A stretch of DNA of 64,000 nucleotides from Isoetes taiwanensis (taxonomy: Eukaryota > Streptophyta > Lycopodiopsida > Isoetales > Isoetaceae): contig JAJEKV010000527.1 of NCBI GenBank assembly GCA_021234155.1, forward strand, positions 94,515 to 158,514. Direction: 5' to 3'. Shown here one piece after another: positions 11,700 to 24,290 of this stretch. Position 1 is the first letter of the stretch; each line of letters opens with the position of its first letter. The notes under the pieces were generated by a model. The model was given only the letters and a program-made list of their open reading frames with translations. It had not been told where the DNA came from and made no database searches. A program made the translations under genes and the position numbers.

Positions 11700-14600
11700 T
11701 GGCCACACATGAAAAATGCAATATTTTTTTGTTTTCACATATTCACCATCTCCTATTAGAATAGAATAGAATAGAATATGATTTTATCGTCTCCAAAAGC
11801 GCATATTTGGCAACAATTTTGTCATTGTTATTGATAGATTTTAAGGCTTGAAACCTTTTCTCCAGGTTGATGCACGAATATTCTTCAGATATTACCTCCT
11901 TTATATCTTCAAGAATTGGCTCAAAAAATGGAAATAGCCTTGGGGATATAATGATACTTAGTTGCCGTGAAATTCTACTTCGTTGGATAAAAATTTGTTG
12001 CCTCAGTCTCAAAACAATTTTTAATTTATCTCTAAATGATTTATGATATGTTTAAAAGAGCTACTAGAATAACTGCCTCAAACTTTTTCTATTTCTCGTT
12101 TGATGCATTAAAGAAGAAACTATCTATGGAAGTTGACATGATCCATACAAATTAAAGTAAGCAAAAGAGAGATACCCGTTTTGTAGCATTCTAGTGAGCC
12201 AAGGTTAGACCACTCCAAAGAACTAATTATTATATAGTTCAGATGGATTAGGACAGCAACCAGGAATACCATATATGAACTGTAAACCTTTTATGGCATG
12301 TCTCATACACCAGTTGAAAATAAAATGTATTCACCCTATCATGCTTTCATCCTTTTTGAAACTATATTTATACAACCATCTGTAATATTATTCTTACTAG
12401 GGTTTTATGTTGCATGAACACTTTTGATAATTTATTATGATATAAAAACTTTGTGAAACCTTACCAAACTAGAATTGAAAATTTTGAGCCGAGCTTGTAG
12501 ATGCATATCCTTACAATCCCATTAGTATGCGTTTAAGCAGCTTCATCCTAATGTTGATGAGATGGAAGTGCTTTATTGGATGGCAAAGTTTTGGCATTGG
12601 GAGGATCTCTTATTTTCCTTGCATGATAAACATTACGTGAAAATGTATATAGCCATCCGTACAAGATGTTTATCTATGACTTCATTGCTCATATTACCTC
12701 GTAGCATCAAGTCATGCTCCAATCATGAATCCCTTATATGAAATATACAGCAAAAGACCAATGGAGTTTAATTTAATGGATGTATATGCAATTATGCCAA
12801 GTATTGTCGCTCCTACATGTCCTTGGTTAACATGGTGAGTTCCCATCAATAGGCACTGGCATATCTCTGCCACACTTATTAATTTATTTTTGTTTAAAAG
12901 AATAGTTTATATTTAGAAAAAGTACAATTTGCCAAAGTAAATCACACTGGGGCTCTCTATAGCGGAAAAAGATTAATATTGACTTATATGACGGCATTAC
13001 AAATATTCTAAATAATAAAATCTTTATTGATAAATGTTCCACAATACCACTATATAGTATAATTTGAATTCATCATTAAAAAACAAAGTATATACCTCTT
13101 ACATGAGATATACCAATTACACAAAAAGGATAACATCACTATTATATAGCTTTATACTATACTTGTAGCTCTATGCTACATCATGCCGCTATCTTTGAAT
13201 TTTTTATATTGCGTGATTTGTTATAGAATTCATCTTATGCTTCACATGTTTGACAAAATTTTAATTTATGATACAAGTTGTTGATTGTCGTATCGATAAA
13301 ATCATTGCATTATTTGAATGCCAAATACCGAGCTTCAACTTAAAGGTAGTGAGGCGCATCAGTTAACTGGACCATCCAGAAATGACTTTGTTGTCCTAGA
13401 TGGAGGGACCCTAAAAGAAAAGTATTTTCAAGTAAAAACTACCTTTGTCCCCATTGCCCTCCACTTTTTATTTATTCCTTATGATGTTTCTTCCAACAAC
13501 TTTTAAAACATTTGAAGAGCACTATAAATTATAAAACGATTTCTACACAAATGTCCCCCTCAGATAACCTCATCAATGACAATATGGAGCAGCATTAAAG
13601 AGAAACTATTTTGAAATATAATATTTGTCTTAGCTTTGTGCTTAATTCCTATCTAAATTATGTGAAGAGCTCTAATACATGCAACATAGAAAATAACTTT
13701 TCGACATTGATAATTGTTAAACAATTATCAATGTTGAAAAATTATGACTGTGCTCTTTTTGTCGAACATATTATGATTGTGTTCCTCCTCAATTTTGGTG
13801 TTGACTTTCTTCATTAAAGATATCCATGCTAATGGACTTGATGATGTAGTGAACAATGTAAGCTCTTGGTGTCTCGTCCCAAACGCTTGAAGGTAATGTT
13901 CTCCACAATCTAGAACATTCCATGTTGACTCACCCGGTCTTGGAGATATAAAATTTGAGGATGATCCTTCTAACTCTTGATTCAATATTATTGTGTTGAC
14001 CCTATTGATTTGATCTTCCGTCTTGATAGTCCATGTTGCCGCTATAAGACTGATGAAAATGTTGATATGCAACCCCTCTTCTCGAGACTTAAGTCTATTT
14101 GCATCCATGTGCAAGAACTATAATCTTGAGTAATCAATTATTAATGCTGGTATTTGGTCCCACATGGTGTCTCTTCTTGTTGATACTTGACTTCCAATCT
14201 CTAAGGTCGACGGTCATCATGATCTTTTTGCAAGGATATGGTGTTGTCAAGGTTGATATAGCTACTCTGAAGAATTGGGATAACAAGGATGAAGTTGGTT
14301 GCAATCTGGCCATACTCCTATTCCTGAGTAGCCTGTCCTCGCTGGCTTGAAATTCCTCCTTAGTCAGAGCATCTTTGCTTGAAGTCAAGATTTGATACTA
14401 CTATGGGCTTGTATGTTGGAGATAGTTGCCCTTTCTAGGAGATATGTTCAGTCTCATCTCTTAGAAACTCCTAATATAACTAGCCGATGGAGTCATCTAC
14501 TTGTTGGTGGTGGAGCTATGACAATAGTCACCGATGTGGAGCCCTTCTTTGAGACAGTATGGCACTTAAAGAATATTCTTGGCTAGAAGATGCTCCTCCC

Positions 14601-15230
14601 CTAATGTGATCAATGGTGTAGCTAGATGCCCTTTGGCTGTTGAGTAGCCCTTCTTGGCAACTGATGCATTTGTTCTTGATATCTCAATTGTCCTTTTTGT
14701 AGTCAGGCTCCCGACCTGATCTTTGACCTCCCGAGTTTTCCTCCATTAGGTTTTTCTCTGCTCTCAAATTGCTTGATATGTTCAAGTAGCTACCATATTG
14801 AGGGGTCAAGGATCTACAACAAGGGTTCACATGGCCTATTTGACTACTCTAAAGTGCACAGAGCAGTCAATACTACAATAAACAATAATTACTGATATAC
14901 ACTAATTCTACAGTTCTTATATTTGTGCCTTGTATCTAATCTAAGCTCAAATGAACATCTTAACATTTGACAATCACTAAGAACCAATAGAGACTTGTGT
15001 TTACGACTATACTGGTTTAAAAATACCTTGGTAGAACGAGTTCTTGGACAATTATCTATGATGTGGAAGGTATGGCAGAAGGCACTTGATGATGGTGCAT
15101 CTATGATCTGAGTGGGTCAATTCCAAGTCATATACCTAATTTGACTAATTTTTTATGCTGACATCCATGCCTAGGTTTGCGCGAGAGGCTTTTCTTAAAA
15201 ACCTGCCTCGCAAAATTGTCCCGAGTGGGT
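11700..15230. other. AT-rich sequence without supported genes
   Basis: Minus frames at 11,743-12,012 (89 codons, basic, no motif) and 13,728-14,114 (128 codons) are the longest. The latter is hydrophilic and could be decayed transposon coding but has no recognisable domain. The rest is AT-rich intergenic-type sequence. No SINE, LTR or splice structure was found. Confidence 0.4.
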
Positions 15231-15239
15231 CAATTTTCA

Positions 15240-15642
15240 TGCATTTGACCATTTCAAGATGACAAAATACATTCTCTTTTTGGAGTATCTTTGGATAGTC
15301 AGCACTTTCTTTTGGGTATTTATTTAAATCAGTGGACTGCTTCTAAAAAGATTGCATTTTACATGTCAAAGTCTTGGCTAATATGGAGTGTATGGAAGCG
15401 AAGGCGAAGAAAGGTCTTTTATGATAAGCGTATTTCTTCTCAGGTGGTGCCTCAAGAAATTCGTAAGAAGTTGTATAATTGCTTTCAGATCTCCAATTGG
15501 CCTGATCGTATTAAAATTCCAATATGGAGTGATCATCTAAAAGTGATTGATGCTTCAGGGACATTTCTTACTTCTGGAAGTACTTTGTAATATTTTGAGT
15601 GTATAATATGAAGTAAAACACGTTCTTCAAAAAAAAAAAAAT
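15240..15642 (+). mobile_element. 5'-truncated LINE: C-terminal coding end plus poly(A)
   Basis: The frame 15,291-15,590 encodes a Trp/Arg-rich segment (SWLIWSVWKRRRRKVFYDKR) resembling the region after the reverse transcriptase in plant L1-type LINEs, where WxIWKxRNxxIF patterns are common. It ends at TAA, followed 39 bp later by an A13 tract (about 15,629-15,641), as expected for a target-primed insertion. The 5' part, including the RT core, is missing. The family call rests on this short similarity and the poly(A) end. Confidence 0.55.
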
Positions 15643-15689
15643 TAGCTTTACATTAATACAATAATGTTTACATTGTGTAACTTGAATAA

Positions 15690-16840
15690 AATTAGTTGAA
15701 AATTTTCTATGGTCCTATCTTTCTTTATTCTTCGGTCCTTGGACATAACAGTCATCCTCTTGCCATGAATTGTGGTAGGTTCATCTCCTCAAATAGATGG
15801 GTCTACTACGACCACTTCTTGGCAACACTGCACCATCATTGGTGTGACTCAATAGTCTGCCTTGAAATATTGCATGACTTCCCAAAGTAGGCACTCGAAG
15901 GGGGGGCTCTCCGGATTAATAGATTGGTGCACTATTGGAAGTTTCAGATCTCCAGAAAAGCCCTACTGTATGCCCATGGCACTTAGCCTTTCTTGGCTCC
16001 TCATGTCAAGGAGGCAGCTTCTTATGTTCCTAGGCCACCTGCTTCTTCTTCTCGTAATCTATGTCGAATAGATTTTTGTTGATTCTCGAGCCGGTCATCT
16101 TTGGAAATGGTGGCCCTTAAGTCTTGTCGGTTCTTTTTAGTTGCATGATAGGCTTCTGCCTCTACTCGCGCTTCTTGTGGCACTCTTCTTCTTCCTCCAA
16201 CTCGTCCTCCTCTAGTCCATCCGGCTATAATTCCTGGATCACTACATTTTCTCTTCGCCGATCCTTGCACTTCTTCATCTGCTTCTTCATTGCCTGCTCC
16301 TTCCATTTTGTCACCTTCTTTTTGCCCTTGAGCTTTCTCTTCTTTAAGGCCGTGCGCTCCTCTTCTTGCTCCCTCTGTTGTTGTGACTGTTGTTCTTGTC
16401 AGTCTCTTGCGGAGGGAAACCCGGGATGACCATCTCCCCTAACATTTGCAAAGATCCTTCAAGGTGCTGGCGGATGCTCCTCCATTGTTTGGTAGGACGA
16501 GTTGAGCTCTTTGGGTTCTACCTAGTCTTAGCGCCTTAGAGATTTAATGTCAGGTGGCCCATTTGCAAGTGCTTCAGCGTTCCGAGGTGCAAGGTTGGGG
16601 CTTCTAACTTTCATGGCTGCGCCTATTTGATCCTCCCAACAACTTGGCTTTTCTTATGGTGGCCTCTTCGAGAGCTCTTGCCTCCATCAATGGTCGTCTC
16701 TGTCTACTCGTGGTACCTTTGGGTCAATCTCATGGATTATTTGTTGATCGTTCCATATGACTTAAGGAGAGGTTCGGGCCACAATTTGAGAATTCTAAAG
16801 AATAGGGGTGCTTCCATAGATTTTTAATGGTCACTTTTCT
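15690..16840 (-). pseudogene. Decayed relative of the chromovirus extra ORF1
   Basis: Minus-strand frames here, including 16,306-16,022, align by eye with the extra ORF (45,793-46,629) of the large chromovirus. Both have a Lys/Arg-rich stretch, then RR-xx-VVIQE, then a Glu-rich run (EEDELEEEEE here), then PxFPK/PYPKW-like residues. The order of the pieces (leader, ORF1, adjacent LTR-like sequence at 17.2-18.3 kb) also matches. Frameshifts and stops are frequent. The N-terminal region corresponding to the H3-like start is too decayed to judge. This shows the extra ORF belongs to a retroelement lineage. Confidence 0.6.
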
Positions 16841-17214
16841 TAATAATCAATGTATTATAACTATGGGTTATTAATTAAAGTACTTCTTTATTAACTTAAC
16901 AATTTTTGGAAATTTCTCTATTTCTTTTGGGCCAATTATTGGTCATTTCACGGCATTTTCTTTCAAGCATCCGTTTGAGCAATTTTTCATTCAATTTTCA
17001 CTTGTAAAATGTGGTTCATGAATAAATTGAGCTCAAATTACTAGAAGATTTCTTTTGACTGTATTATTTCTAACCTCTAGTCTATAACTGAATCTAAATT
17101 ATGACCCTACTAATGGAGAAAAGTTTTCTCCCACTTTTCACGGTTCAAGATTGGAATTCCCGTTCCAATCCTTAGCTAGGCCAGTTAGCTACCTATCTAG
17201 AGGTCAGGCCAGTG

Positions 17215-18300
17215 CTTGATCTTGGTCAACCCTGCCACGTGGGCCCTCCGTCTAATCCACGTTTGGTATGATCGGACAATGAGCATAGAACACGAAGGTG
17301 TCTTGCCTGCGTGTCCCTTATGAGCTCCTATAACGGCGGAAGCAAATACAACTACGTCAGCACTGGCAATAACAACAACTATAATAACCTACCATGAAGG
17401 GCAGGGCAATCCATCCATCACACCAGATACATCAATATAACAATACATCAACAGAGCTTCTACCCAGGCTCAGACTCGTGGGGAAGTCAACTGAAGGCTA
17501 GGGCGTCAAGATAGAACAGATTGAGTTATGATAATGACTTGGGCTGGCAATAGACAATGGCTGGGGTTGACCACTCTATCTGCCCTTCTTGTGCATATTT
17601 TGCAGATGTTCTAAATCAGGCTCTGACATGACTGTAACATGCCAAAGATGCAGCCACAACACCAGCTAAGAATTTCCTTGAGCCATGGCCATGAGCTTTC
17701 TATAGAGGGATGAGTTGACCACTTTGGAGGTATCAATTTAATCCTAGCTCCCTTATGAATTCAAGAGAAAGCTTCCACAGGATATATAGTGAAGCCTGCC
17801 TTCTTATGGTTAATCCATATTACTGGTAACCAAATTCATCCAGCACAATAACTCACTAAATTATCCCAGGCTTCACTCCACTATGATTTGTGCATGTAGA
17901 GATACTCGTGGTCAATTGCCCTTCCCAAATCAGCTATCCTCCATCTAATTCCAACTTCCTTTTTCTCTGCCTCTCCCCCAACTTTAACACTGTTGCCTCC
18001 TTATTTTCTTTGATGGAAGCCTCCTGCCAACATGCAGAGCCTTCTAATGGCATTTCAAAGGCCAGTGGGTCTGCCCAAGGTAGGCCCAATGTCTGATAGG
18101 CAGGCCACAATTGGCAGCTCCTGCTGCTTGATACTCGTGGTAGAGCCACGATGGTGGCTGCCCCGCTATTTAAATCCTCACCAATTTGATTTTAATGGTT
18201 TACCTAATACCACATAATGATTCCCATAGGGTTATACCATGAATCCCAAGGGTTAAGGTATGTTATTCCTAGTCTGCCAAGCCATAGTGATGCGATCGTC
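17215..18300 (-). mobile_element. LTR remnant related to the chromovirus LTR
   Basis: Patchy but collinear similarity to the 1.64-kb LTRs at 35.7 and 47.2 kb: a GTGTCCCTTATGAGCTCCTAT-like segment, AATACAACTAC, CTACCCAGGCTCAGACTC, TCAAGATAGAA, ATGGCTGGGGTTGACCACTC, then GCCCTTCTTGTGCAT. Leader-like sequence with CTTGGTCAACC precedes it, as in the complete element. The right end is not defined. It is a diverged subfamily, not a recent copy. Confidence 0.65.
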
Positions 18301-18849
18301 AAATATTTTACGACCTAATACACCATTGAAATATTAGACAAACATAAATAAAATTGGGCTAATAATATTTAGGCGTAACCAACCCCTCTCCCCCCCAAGA
18401 TTCTTGTTTTTAGAATGAGCTCCATTACTATTGAGCCAATATATCCAGAGATTGTGTCATGAAACGACAGCTTTTTCATGTTGCCTCTGACACAGGTCCA
18501 CCATGTGTTCCTTAGAAGATACAATGTTTGCAACTTTTCCAAGAGCTGGTCGCAATTGGATCACATGAAAAATTGGATAAATATCCACATTCTATAGCAG
18601 TTGCAACATGGAGGCAACATCCTTTGTACTTTTTTAAAATTTTATAAGGACCATTGTATCTTGAGGAAAGCTTTGGTTTCTTTCAGCCTAGCAATGGCAA
18701 TATTGCTTTCTTTTATATTTTGAGAAAAAACCACCGAAGCTATACCATCTACCCTTCATGTAGCTCATCGGGGCTCTAGATAAATTGACACGTGCCCTTG
18801 GCCAATCCTGGGTCTGTTTCATATGCAATTGACATTTGCATTTCAATGC
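18301..18849. other. No feature recognised
   Basis: Unremarkable AT-rich sequence between the LTR remnant and the miniature-LTR array. No open frame above 60 codons with protein-like composition. Confidence 0.4.
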
Positions 18850-20445
18850 AGAGAACAATTTTTGCAAAAATTCCCGGTGAATGCATGATATGGTCTATCG
18901 CATTATGGGATAAAATATGTTGGGGCCATTGGATAATGATTTCCTTATGGGATCAAAATAGCATTTTGTTATTCGAGAGACAAGGTTCATTCTGAAAAGA
19001 TTGGGGCCCATTGGATAATGATTTCCTTGAAGGATGATGTGTTGGTTATCACCTCTTAGGTGCTAGTGCATAGCATTTGGTATCGATGCGAGAAAAAGGT
19101 TCAATTCTAAAAACATAAAAACATTCGTTACCTCAAAAAGCGTGTTTCACATGCTTGAGAGCATAAAAGCATCGTCTTTGTCACGAGGGAGGGGTGGAAT
19201 TGATATGGTCTATAGCCTGGGGCCTCTGGGATAATGATTTCCATGAAAGATCTGCCATTTTAGTGTGTTGGTTATCACTAAAGATGTTAGTGCATAACAT
19301 TTGGTATCAGAGTCAATTTTAGTGTGTTGGTTATCACTAAAGGTGCTAGTACATAACATTTGATATTAGAGTTAAGGTTCAATTCTTCGTGGCAACATTA
19401 GTATGTTCCATGTGCTTAAAGGTTGGGGCCCATTGGATAACGATTTCCTTGAAGGATCAGCTCTTTTGGTCTGTTGATTATCACTAGAGGTGCTAGTGCG
19501 TAATATTTGGTATCCGAGCCAAGGTCCAATTCCTCGTGGCAACCTCAGTGTGTTTCGTATGCTTGAGGGCAAGCATCTCGAGAAAGGGGAGGAATTGATG
19601 TTGATTATCACTAGAGATGCTAGTGCGTAACATTTGGTATCCGAGCCAAGGTCCAATTCCTCGTGGCAACCTCAGTGTGTTCCGTAAGGGGAGGAATTGA
19701 TATACTTTTTGGGGTATGGGATAAAGCCTGGAAAGTTTGGGGCCCTGATAACCAACACACAAAAAAGGTGGATCCTTCAAGAGAATCGTTATCCAATGGT
19801 CCACAACCTTTCCAGATTTGATCCCATACTCCACAAACCGTATCAATTCCTCCCCTTTTTCGAGAGCCAAGGTCTAATTCCTCGTGGAAACATCAGTGTG
19901 TTCCGTATGCTTGAGAGCAAGCATCTCGAGGACGGGGAGGGATTGATATAGTTTTTGGGTTATGGGATAAAGCCTGGAAAGTTTGAGGCCCTGATAACCA
20001 ACACACCAAAAAGGTGGATCCTTCAAGAGAATAGTTATCCAATGGTCCACAACCTTTCCAGATTTTATCCCATACTCCACAAACCGTATCAATTCCTCCC
20101 CCTTCCTCGAGATGCTTGCCCTCATGCATATAGAACACATTAATCTGTTCACGAGGAATTGAACCTTGTCTCTGATACTAAATAGTATGCACTAGCACCT
20201 CTATGATGACCAACAGACCAAAAGGTCGGATTCTTCAAGGAAATTGTTATCCAATAGGCCCCAACTTTTACTATGCTTTATTCCATACCCCAAAAGCCAT
20301 ATTAATTCCTCCCCTTCCTCGAGATGCTTGCCCTCAAGCATATGGAACATACTATTGTTGCCATGAGGAATTGAATCTTAGCTCTGATACCAAATGTTAT
20401 GTACTCGCACCTACCCCACAAACCATATCAACATCACGATTGTCT
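18850..20445. mobile_element. Scrambled tandem/inverted array of a miniature LTR element (TRIM/SMART-like)
   Basis: Repeating module, plus orientation: LTR-like TGATATGG...CATAACA (about 120 bp), then TT plus the tRNA-iMet primer site TGGTATCAGAGCCA, then AGGTTCAATTCCTCGTGGCAA and a short middle (about 90 bp) with GGGCAAGCATCTCGAG, then a polypurine tract AAGGGGAGGAAT just before the next TGATATGG. PBS-like motifs on plus start near 19,078, 19,302, 19,508 and 19,635; on minus near 20,171-20,182 and 20,381-20,392. PPT-LTR junctions on plus are near 19,190, 19,586, 19,685 and 19,935; on minus near 19,850, 20,095 and 20,315. With LTRs this short the full element would be only about 330 bp, in the TRIM/SMART size class. 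It encodes nothing; open frames here are chance. Confidence 0.8.
19682..20105. repeat. Two tandem foldback units within the miniature-LTR array
   Basis: Units at about 19,682-19,862 and 19,929-20,105 (offset about 246 bp) are nearly identical. Each starts with a plus-oriented PPT plus LTR start (GGGGAGGAATTGATAT) and ends with its inverted form (ATCAATTCCTCCCC), with inverted arms of about 57 bp around a GGATCC-containing centre. The pair indicates that a head-to-head LTR foldback formed once and was then duplicated. Confidence 0.7.
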
Positions 20446-20639
20446 ACAATGGGTAACCTAAAAATAGAAAGTACATGTTGCATATAAGCCTTGGCCACCA
20501 CCAAGCCATCAACATTCTTTGTCAGTGGTATAAGTGTGCATACTTGGTCAATCTATCTACGGTGACAAGTATCTGTATATAATGATGCATAGTACGAGGC
20601 AACTCATGACATAATTTTTTTTCATATTTACTTTAAGCA

Positions 20640-21400
20640 TATTGGTGTCTGATGCGATGTATGGTTCAGACTGCATATCAGTAAATTCTTTCGCAAAGAG
20701 AAGTTATGAATCTTCATTAGCTCTTAACTGTATTTCTGTCTTTGTATCTGTCTCTTCATTGTCATTCCATAAGAGTAAGCAAGGGGGTTCAGGAAGAGTT
20801 TTAGCCACTTCTACTATGAATCTATCAGCTGGAGTATCAATTACTAGTGTGTCAGCTACTGTATCCATCACAGCGTCCTAGTCTTTTGTTCTTGAACAAG
20901 CATCAGAATGTTCTAAAATTACATTGCAAACTTCTTCCCCTTTGGTTTCTTCAGCACCTTAATTCTTAAAATCATCTCCTTTGCTCTCGCTTTTTTCTGC
21001 AACAATTCCGCCGTCGGATGCTAGATATTCAAGAACACTATCAGCTAGTTTAATTGACCCCATATTGAGGGTTGCATTCTGTTCTGTGTCATCCTTGCAT
21101 GCAGGTTGCAAGTTGGCTTCCATGGCCTCGGCTAGCATTATAGAGCACGGCAGGCTACTGCATTCAAATTCAATAGCACTTGGCGTAGGCTGATCTTCAC
21201 TTTCATTAATGACGCCATACACATGGTCATCAATCTCCCATATCATCCCTTAAGCCACCTTCATCCTCTCCCGTACTAATGCCTACTTCTAATTTTAGAA
21301 TACCTGCACTCATGCTAGGAGGATTAACCGAGGCAGCCGCGCCAGACTTCGGTCTCACCTCTTCTGGCTCCACATCCATGTAGCCGGTCCTCTTATCGTT
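20640..21400 (-). pseudogene. Acidic protein pseudogene (unknown) with CAA/CAG-type stops
   Basis: Minus-strand coding reads continuously from about 21,400 to 20,640 as a Glu/Asp/Ser-rich, probably nuclear protein: a Lys-rich start (KEKKRNNDKRTGYMDVEPEE), one frameshift near 21,250, then the open frame 21,246-20,959, then more coding interrupted by stops at about 20,957 (TAA), 20,880 (TAG) and 20,705 (TAA). Neighbouring residues stay in frame across the stops, which fit decay of a real gene. I do not recognise the family. It may share an origin with the next pseudogene (21,840-22,370). Confidence 0.5.
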
Positions 21401-21839
21401 GTTTCTTTTCTTTTCTTTTTTTCCTTGCGCTTTTATTTTTTAACAGCTCCTTAATTATGTTTTCAAATGCTTTTTACAGAAATTTTGGTTGGGGAAAAAT
21501 ATTTTAATAAAAAATAGTCCTTTTTGGGGCTAGGTTTTGAAAGCTAAGGAAAAAGTCCTTTTTTATTTAAACGAAATTGAATTCCTTCGGTGATTCATGA
21601 TATAAAATTTTGTAATGCGAATGATCCCTTTTCTTTTTTTGGGTTTATGTTATGCTTATGCCCTTCCATAACAACTCGATCCTTTTTGCAGTAGGGATTC
21701 CCAAATGGGTACCCAAATCAGCTAAATGATTTTAGTACCCAAATCAGCAGGATCGAGGAGATGTTGCAGAAGCCTTAGTCTTAGCAATGACTGAAACAAA
21801 AGGATCATCAGGCAATGCCGAAGTGAATATAATCTTTGT
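21401..21839. other. AT-rich spacer between two pseudogene blocks
   Basis: Poly-T/A-rich, with GGTACCCAAATCAGC repeated at about 21,707 and 21,736. No coding supported. Confidence 0.35.
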
Positions 21840-22370
21840 GCTTCTAGATGCTGCAAAGGAGATGTAGAAGAAGGCCTGTTGTGGGTTCGGGCAATCTTTG
21901 AAGAGAAGAAACTAGAGAATCCTTGTTCTGGTTATAGGAAAGAGAGTTCAAATGCCATATAATCCTCTGTTTACTGCACTCTTCCTTTATTCTTGCCTGC
22001 TTCATAAGGGGCTTGAATTGTGTTAGAAAAGATCGAACATGAAGCTTGCGCTTCAAGGCATTGATTGCTTTCAACCGCTGTAAATGTTGGGAGTTGATTT
22101 TTCTACCACCAAATACTCTGTTTTATCCTCTGCAGCCCCATTTCGAGCAAGATTTGTTGCCTCTTCTTTGCCAATCTCTGTAGAAAGTCTAGAGTTCCCC
22201 TTTTGAGAGCATAGCCAATCTCTGTAGAAAGCTAAATGGGTACCCATATCAACAGATGTTTTTGGGGATTTAGGCCTTAATCTATCCCCTTTCGAGGATC
22301 CGCCCCCAGATGCATGCACTTTGCACCTAGAATTCTCATTGTTTTTCAATATCTTGAGGGCGGCCCCCAC
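21840..22370 (-). pseudogene. Unidentified basic protein remnant
   Basis: Two minus-strand frames follow each other: 22,370-22,071 (99 codons; contains SKGDRLRPKSPKTSVDMGTH) and 22,074-21,844 (76 codons; contains LKAINALKRKLHVRSFLTQF). They overlap by four bases, and the second keeps a protein-like helical, Lys/Leu-rich composition. A small internal duplication (GCCAATCTCTGTAGAAAG near 22,169 and 22,214) falls inside the first frame. Family unknown; probably decayed coding of a host gene or transposon. Confidence 0.4.
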
Positions 22371-22570
22371 GTTATATTGGTTTTCTGGAAAAAAAAAAAA
22401 AAATAACCATATTTTGTTTTGGTGTTGTTATGGAATTTGTCACTTCTTTTTTTCCTTTTTTGTTCACATTAGCCATAGCAAAAGCCAACTAGCATGACAT
22501 CTACTCAGGTCAATCCCTGATGTAATATTATTAGTCCATACTAGGAACATGATCCTTGATGGCACTGATA

Positions 22571-22760
22571 TCTTTAGACATCAAGTACTTAGTCCATAAC
22601 CTATATTTAACCATATCCAATCTTTTTTCCAAAAACAAACATCTCAGTAGACCATAACCTATATTTAACCATATCTTTAGACATCAAGTACTTAGTCCAT
22701 AACCTATATTTAACCATATCCAATCTTTTTTCCAAAAACAAACATCTCAATAGACCATAT
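22571..22760. repeat. Tandem duplication, 103-bp unit
   Basis: The segment starting TCTTTAGACATCAAGTACTT at 22,571 repeats at 22,674 with almost no change (CTCAGTAG versus CTCAATAG near the ends), so the duplication is recent. Confidence 0.9.
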
Positions 22761-23695
22761 GATTAAGAACAACAACACTGTATTGTTTTATCATACTTTG
22801 AGCGATTAAATATTGTTGATAGATCAATCTATTATGCTCAAGCTTTTTTATAAAAAGTATTCATGACACAAGCACTGCTTATACAAAAATTTTCTCATAT
22901 ATTACGTGCCTGCTTTATAGGGGATTTTTCATTTCAAGGCTTTAAAATTGCCCTTAAAAGCTGCCAATGTATAGTAAAATGACATATATACTTTGAAACA
23001 AGAGAGATAAGTAAGGATCAGAGCTAAAGAACAACTGTAATATTAGCAGATCATATATCTGCATGCAGCTTTGCAGTCCCATTATTGTAAATATCAGAGC
23101 TTGAAAAAAAAATGATATTACTTGACATGCATCTTTTGATGTAGATAATGTAGAAAAGCTTCTCTACTTGTACCAATTCATCCATCATCATAAGTAAAGC
23201 GTAAAGAAACTTATCATGTAGAACTTGGATGGAAGCTCCTTCCAATATATGTTCCTCGTCTATTCTTCAGTAAAAACTAATTCTACAAGCAAAGAAAGAC
23301 ACAAAGGGAAGAGAAGCCTGGTACCTGCAACCAATCAATACTACGTTAGCATGAAAATGATAATGTAGCAAGGGACAATTACAATAGGCTTCTCGATTCA
23401 TCACCGGCCACCATTTGTATCCTCTTTGCCCATTAATTAGAGAAAGAAAGAAAAATGGACTGTAAAACGAATTTGTAGACTGAAATATAAGAATATTATG
23501 AGATGTATATGACCAAATGAATAGAATAAATCTCTTTAAACTTTAGTTATTGCAAAAACATGCTATCATGGTAGAGCAAAAAACCAGAAATTTGACCATG
23601 ATAATCTCACAGCTTTTGGATTTAGAAAACAGATATAACAAACCTTATTGCATGTCTTCATATGCTTAGTATAAGAGCATCATCCATACTATGGT
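22761..23695. other. No feature recognised
   Basis: AT-rich sequence; a 64-codon minus frame at 23,051-23,245 has no recognisable feature. Confidence 0.4.
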
Positions 23696-23699
23696 CAAA

Positions 23700-24290
23700 T
23701 ACTTGTGCCTGTGACGTCCCCTACTCATATCTGATTGCACTCACCAGGTATACAACGAGTTCATCCCCATACCAGCTCCATGCGTGATACAAGGCCCTCC
23801 ACATATCTTTGAAATCTTGGCGAGTTCGATGGGAAGAATGAAAGGGTCATTTTACCCTGTCTCCCTCAAGGCCTACCTAGCTGCGGAAGCGTAACATACA
23901 TGTAAGTATACATACATCAACATCACCTGACCATCATGAAGGATGGTTAACCACATATCTGCATAGACAGAGATCAACACATCACATATGGAAATCCTAC
24001 CCAAGGCTCAGACTCAAGGGGGATGGTGGCGGCAGGTCTCGAGAGGTCATTCTTGGGCGAATTCATGGCAAATGGATTTGGGGGCATAGGAACATGGCTT
24101 AGGGTAGTCAGCTCCATCGCCCCTCACTGTGCACACTTTGCGAGTAGGTTGAAAAAAGTCTTGGGACTGTTGTAGCCCGCCCGGATGCATAGCCAAAGGG
24201 GCTACTCTGGGGTTGCATCTCCTCGAACTCTATGATGGGTGGCGCTGGATATCCGACTGTTTTCTTTGGGCTCACGCCCTATGATTTTGT
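23700..24290 (-). mobile_element. Second LTR remnant of the chromovirus superfamily
   Basis: Collinear matches to the 47.2-kb LTR: CCTACCCAAGGCTCAGACTC, AGGGNGGATGGTGGC, a stretch like GGGTTGACCACTCCATCGCC (here GTAGTCAGCTCCATCGCCCC), CCCCTCACTGTGCACACTTTGCGAG, and GGGGTTGCATCTCCTCGA. It is more diverged than the pair at 35.7/47.2 kb and no internal region is attached, so it is a solo or truncated LTR. Confidence 0.6.

Noticed and set aside
16600-16830. Possible H3-like start in the ORF1 relative
   Set aside because: A minus-strand ATG followed by CGATCAACAAAT is present at the expected distance, but the translation breaks after eight codons and matches the H3 tail poorly.
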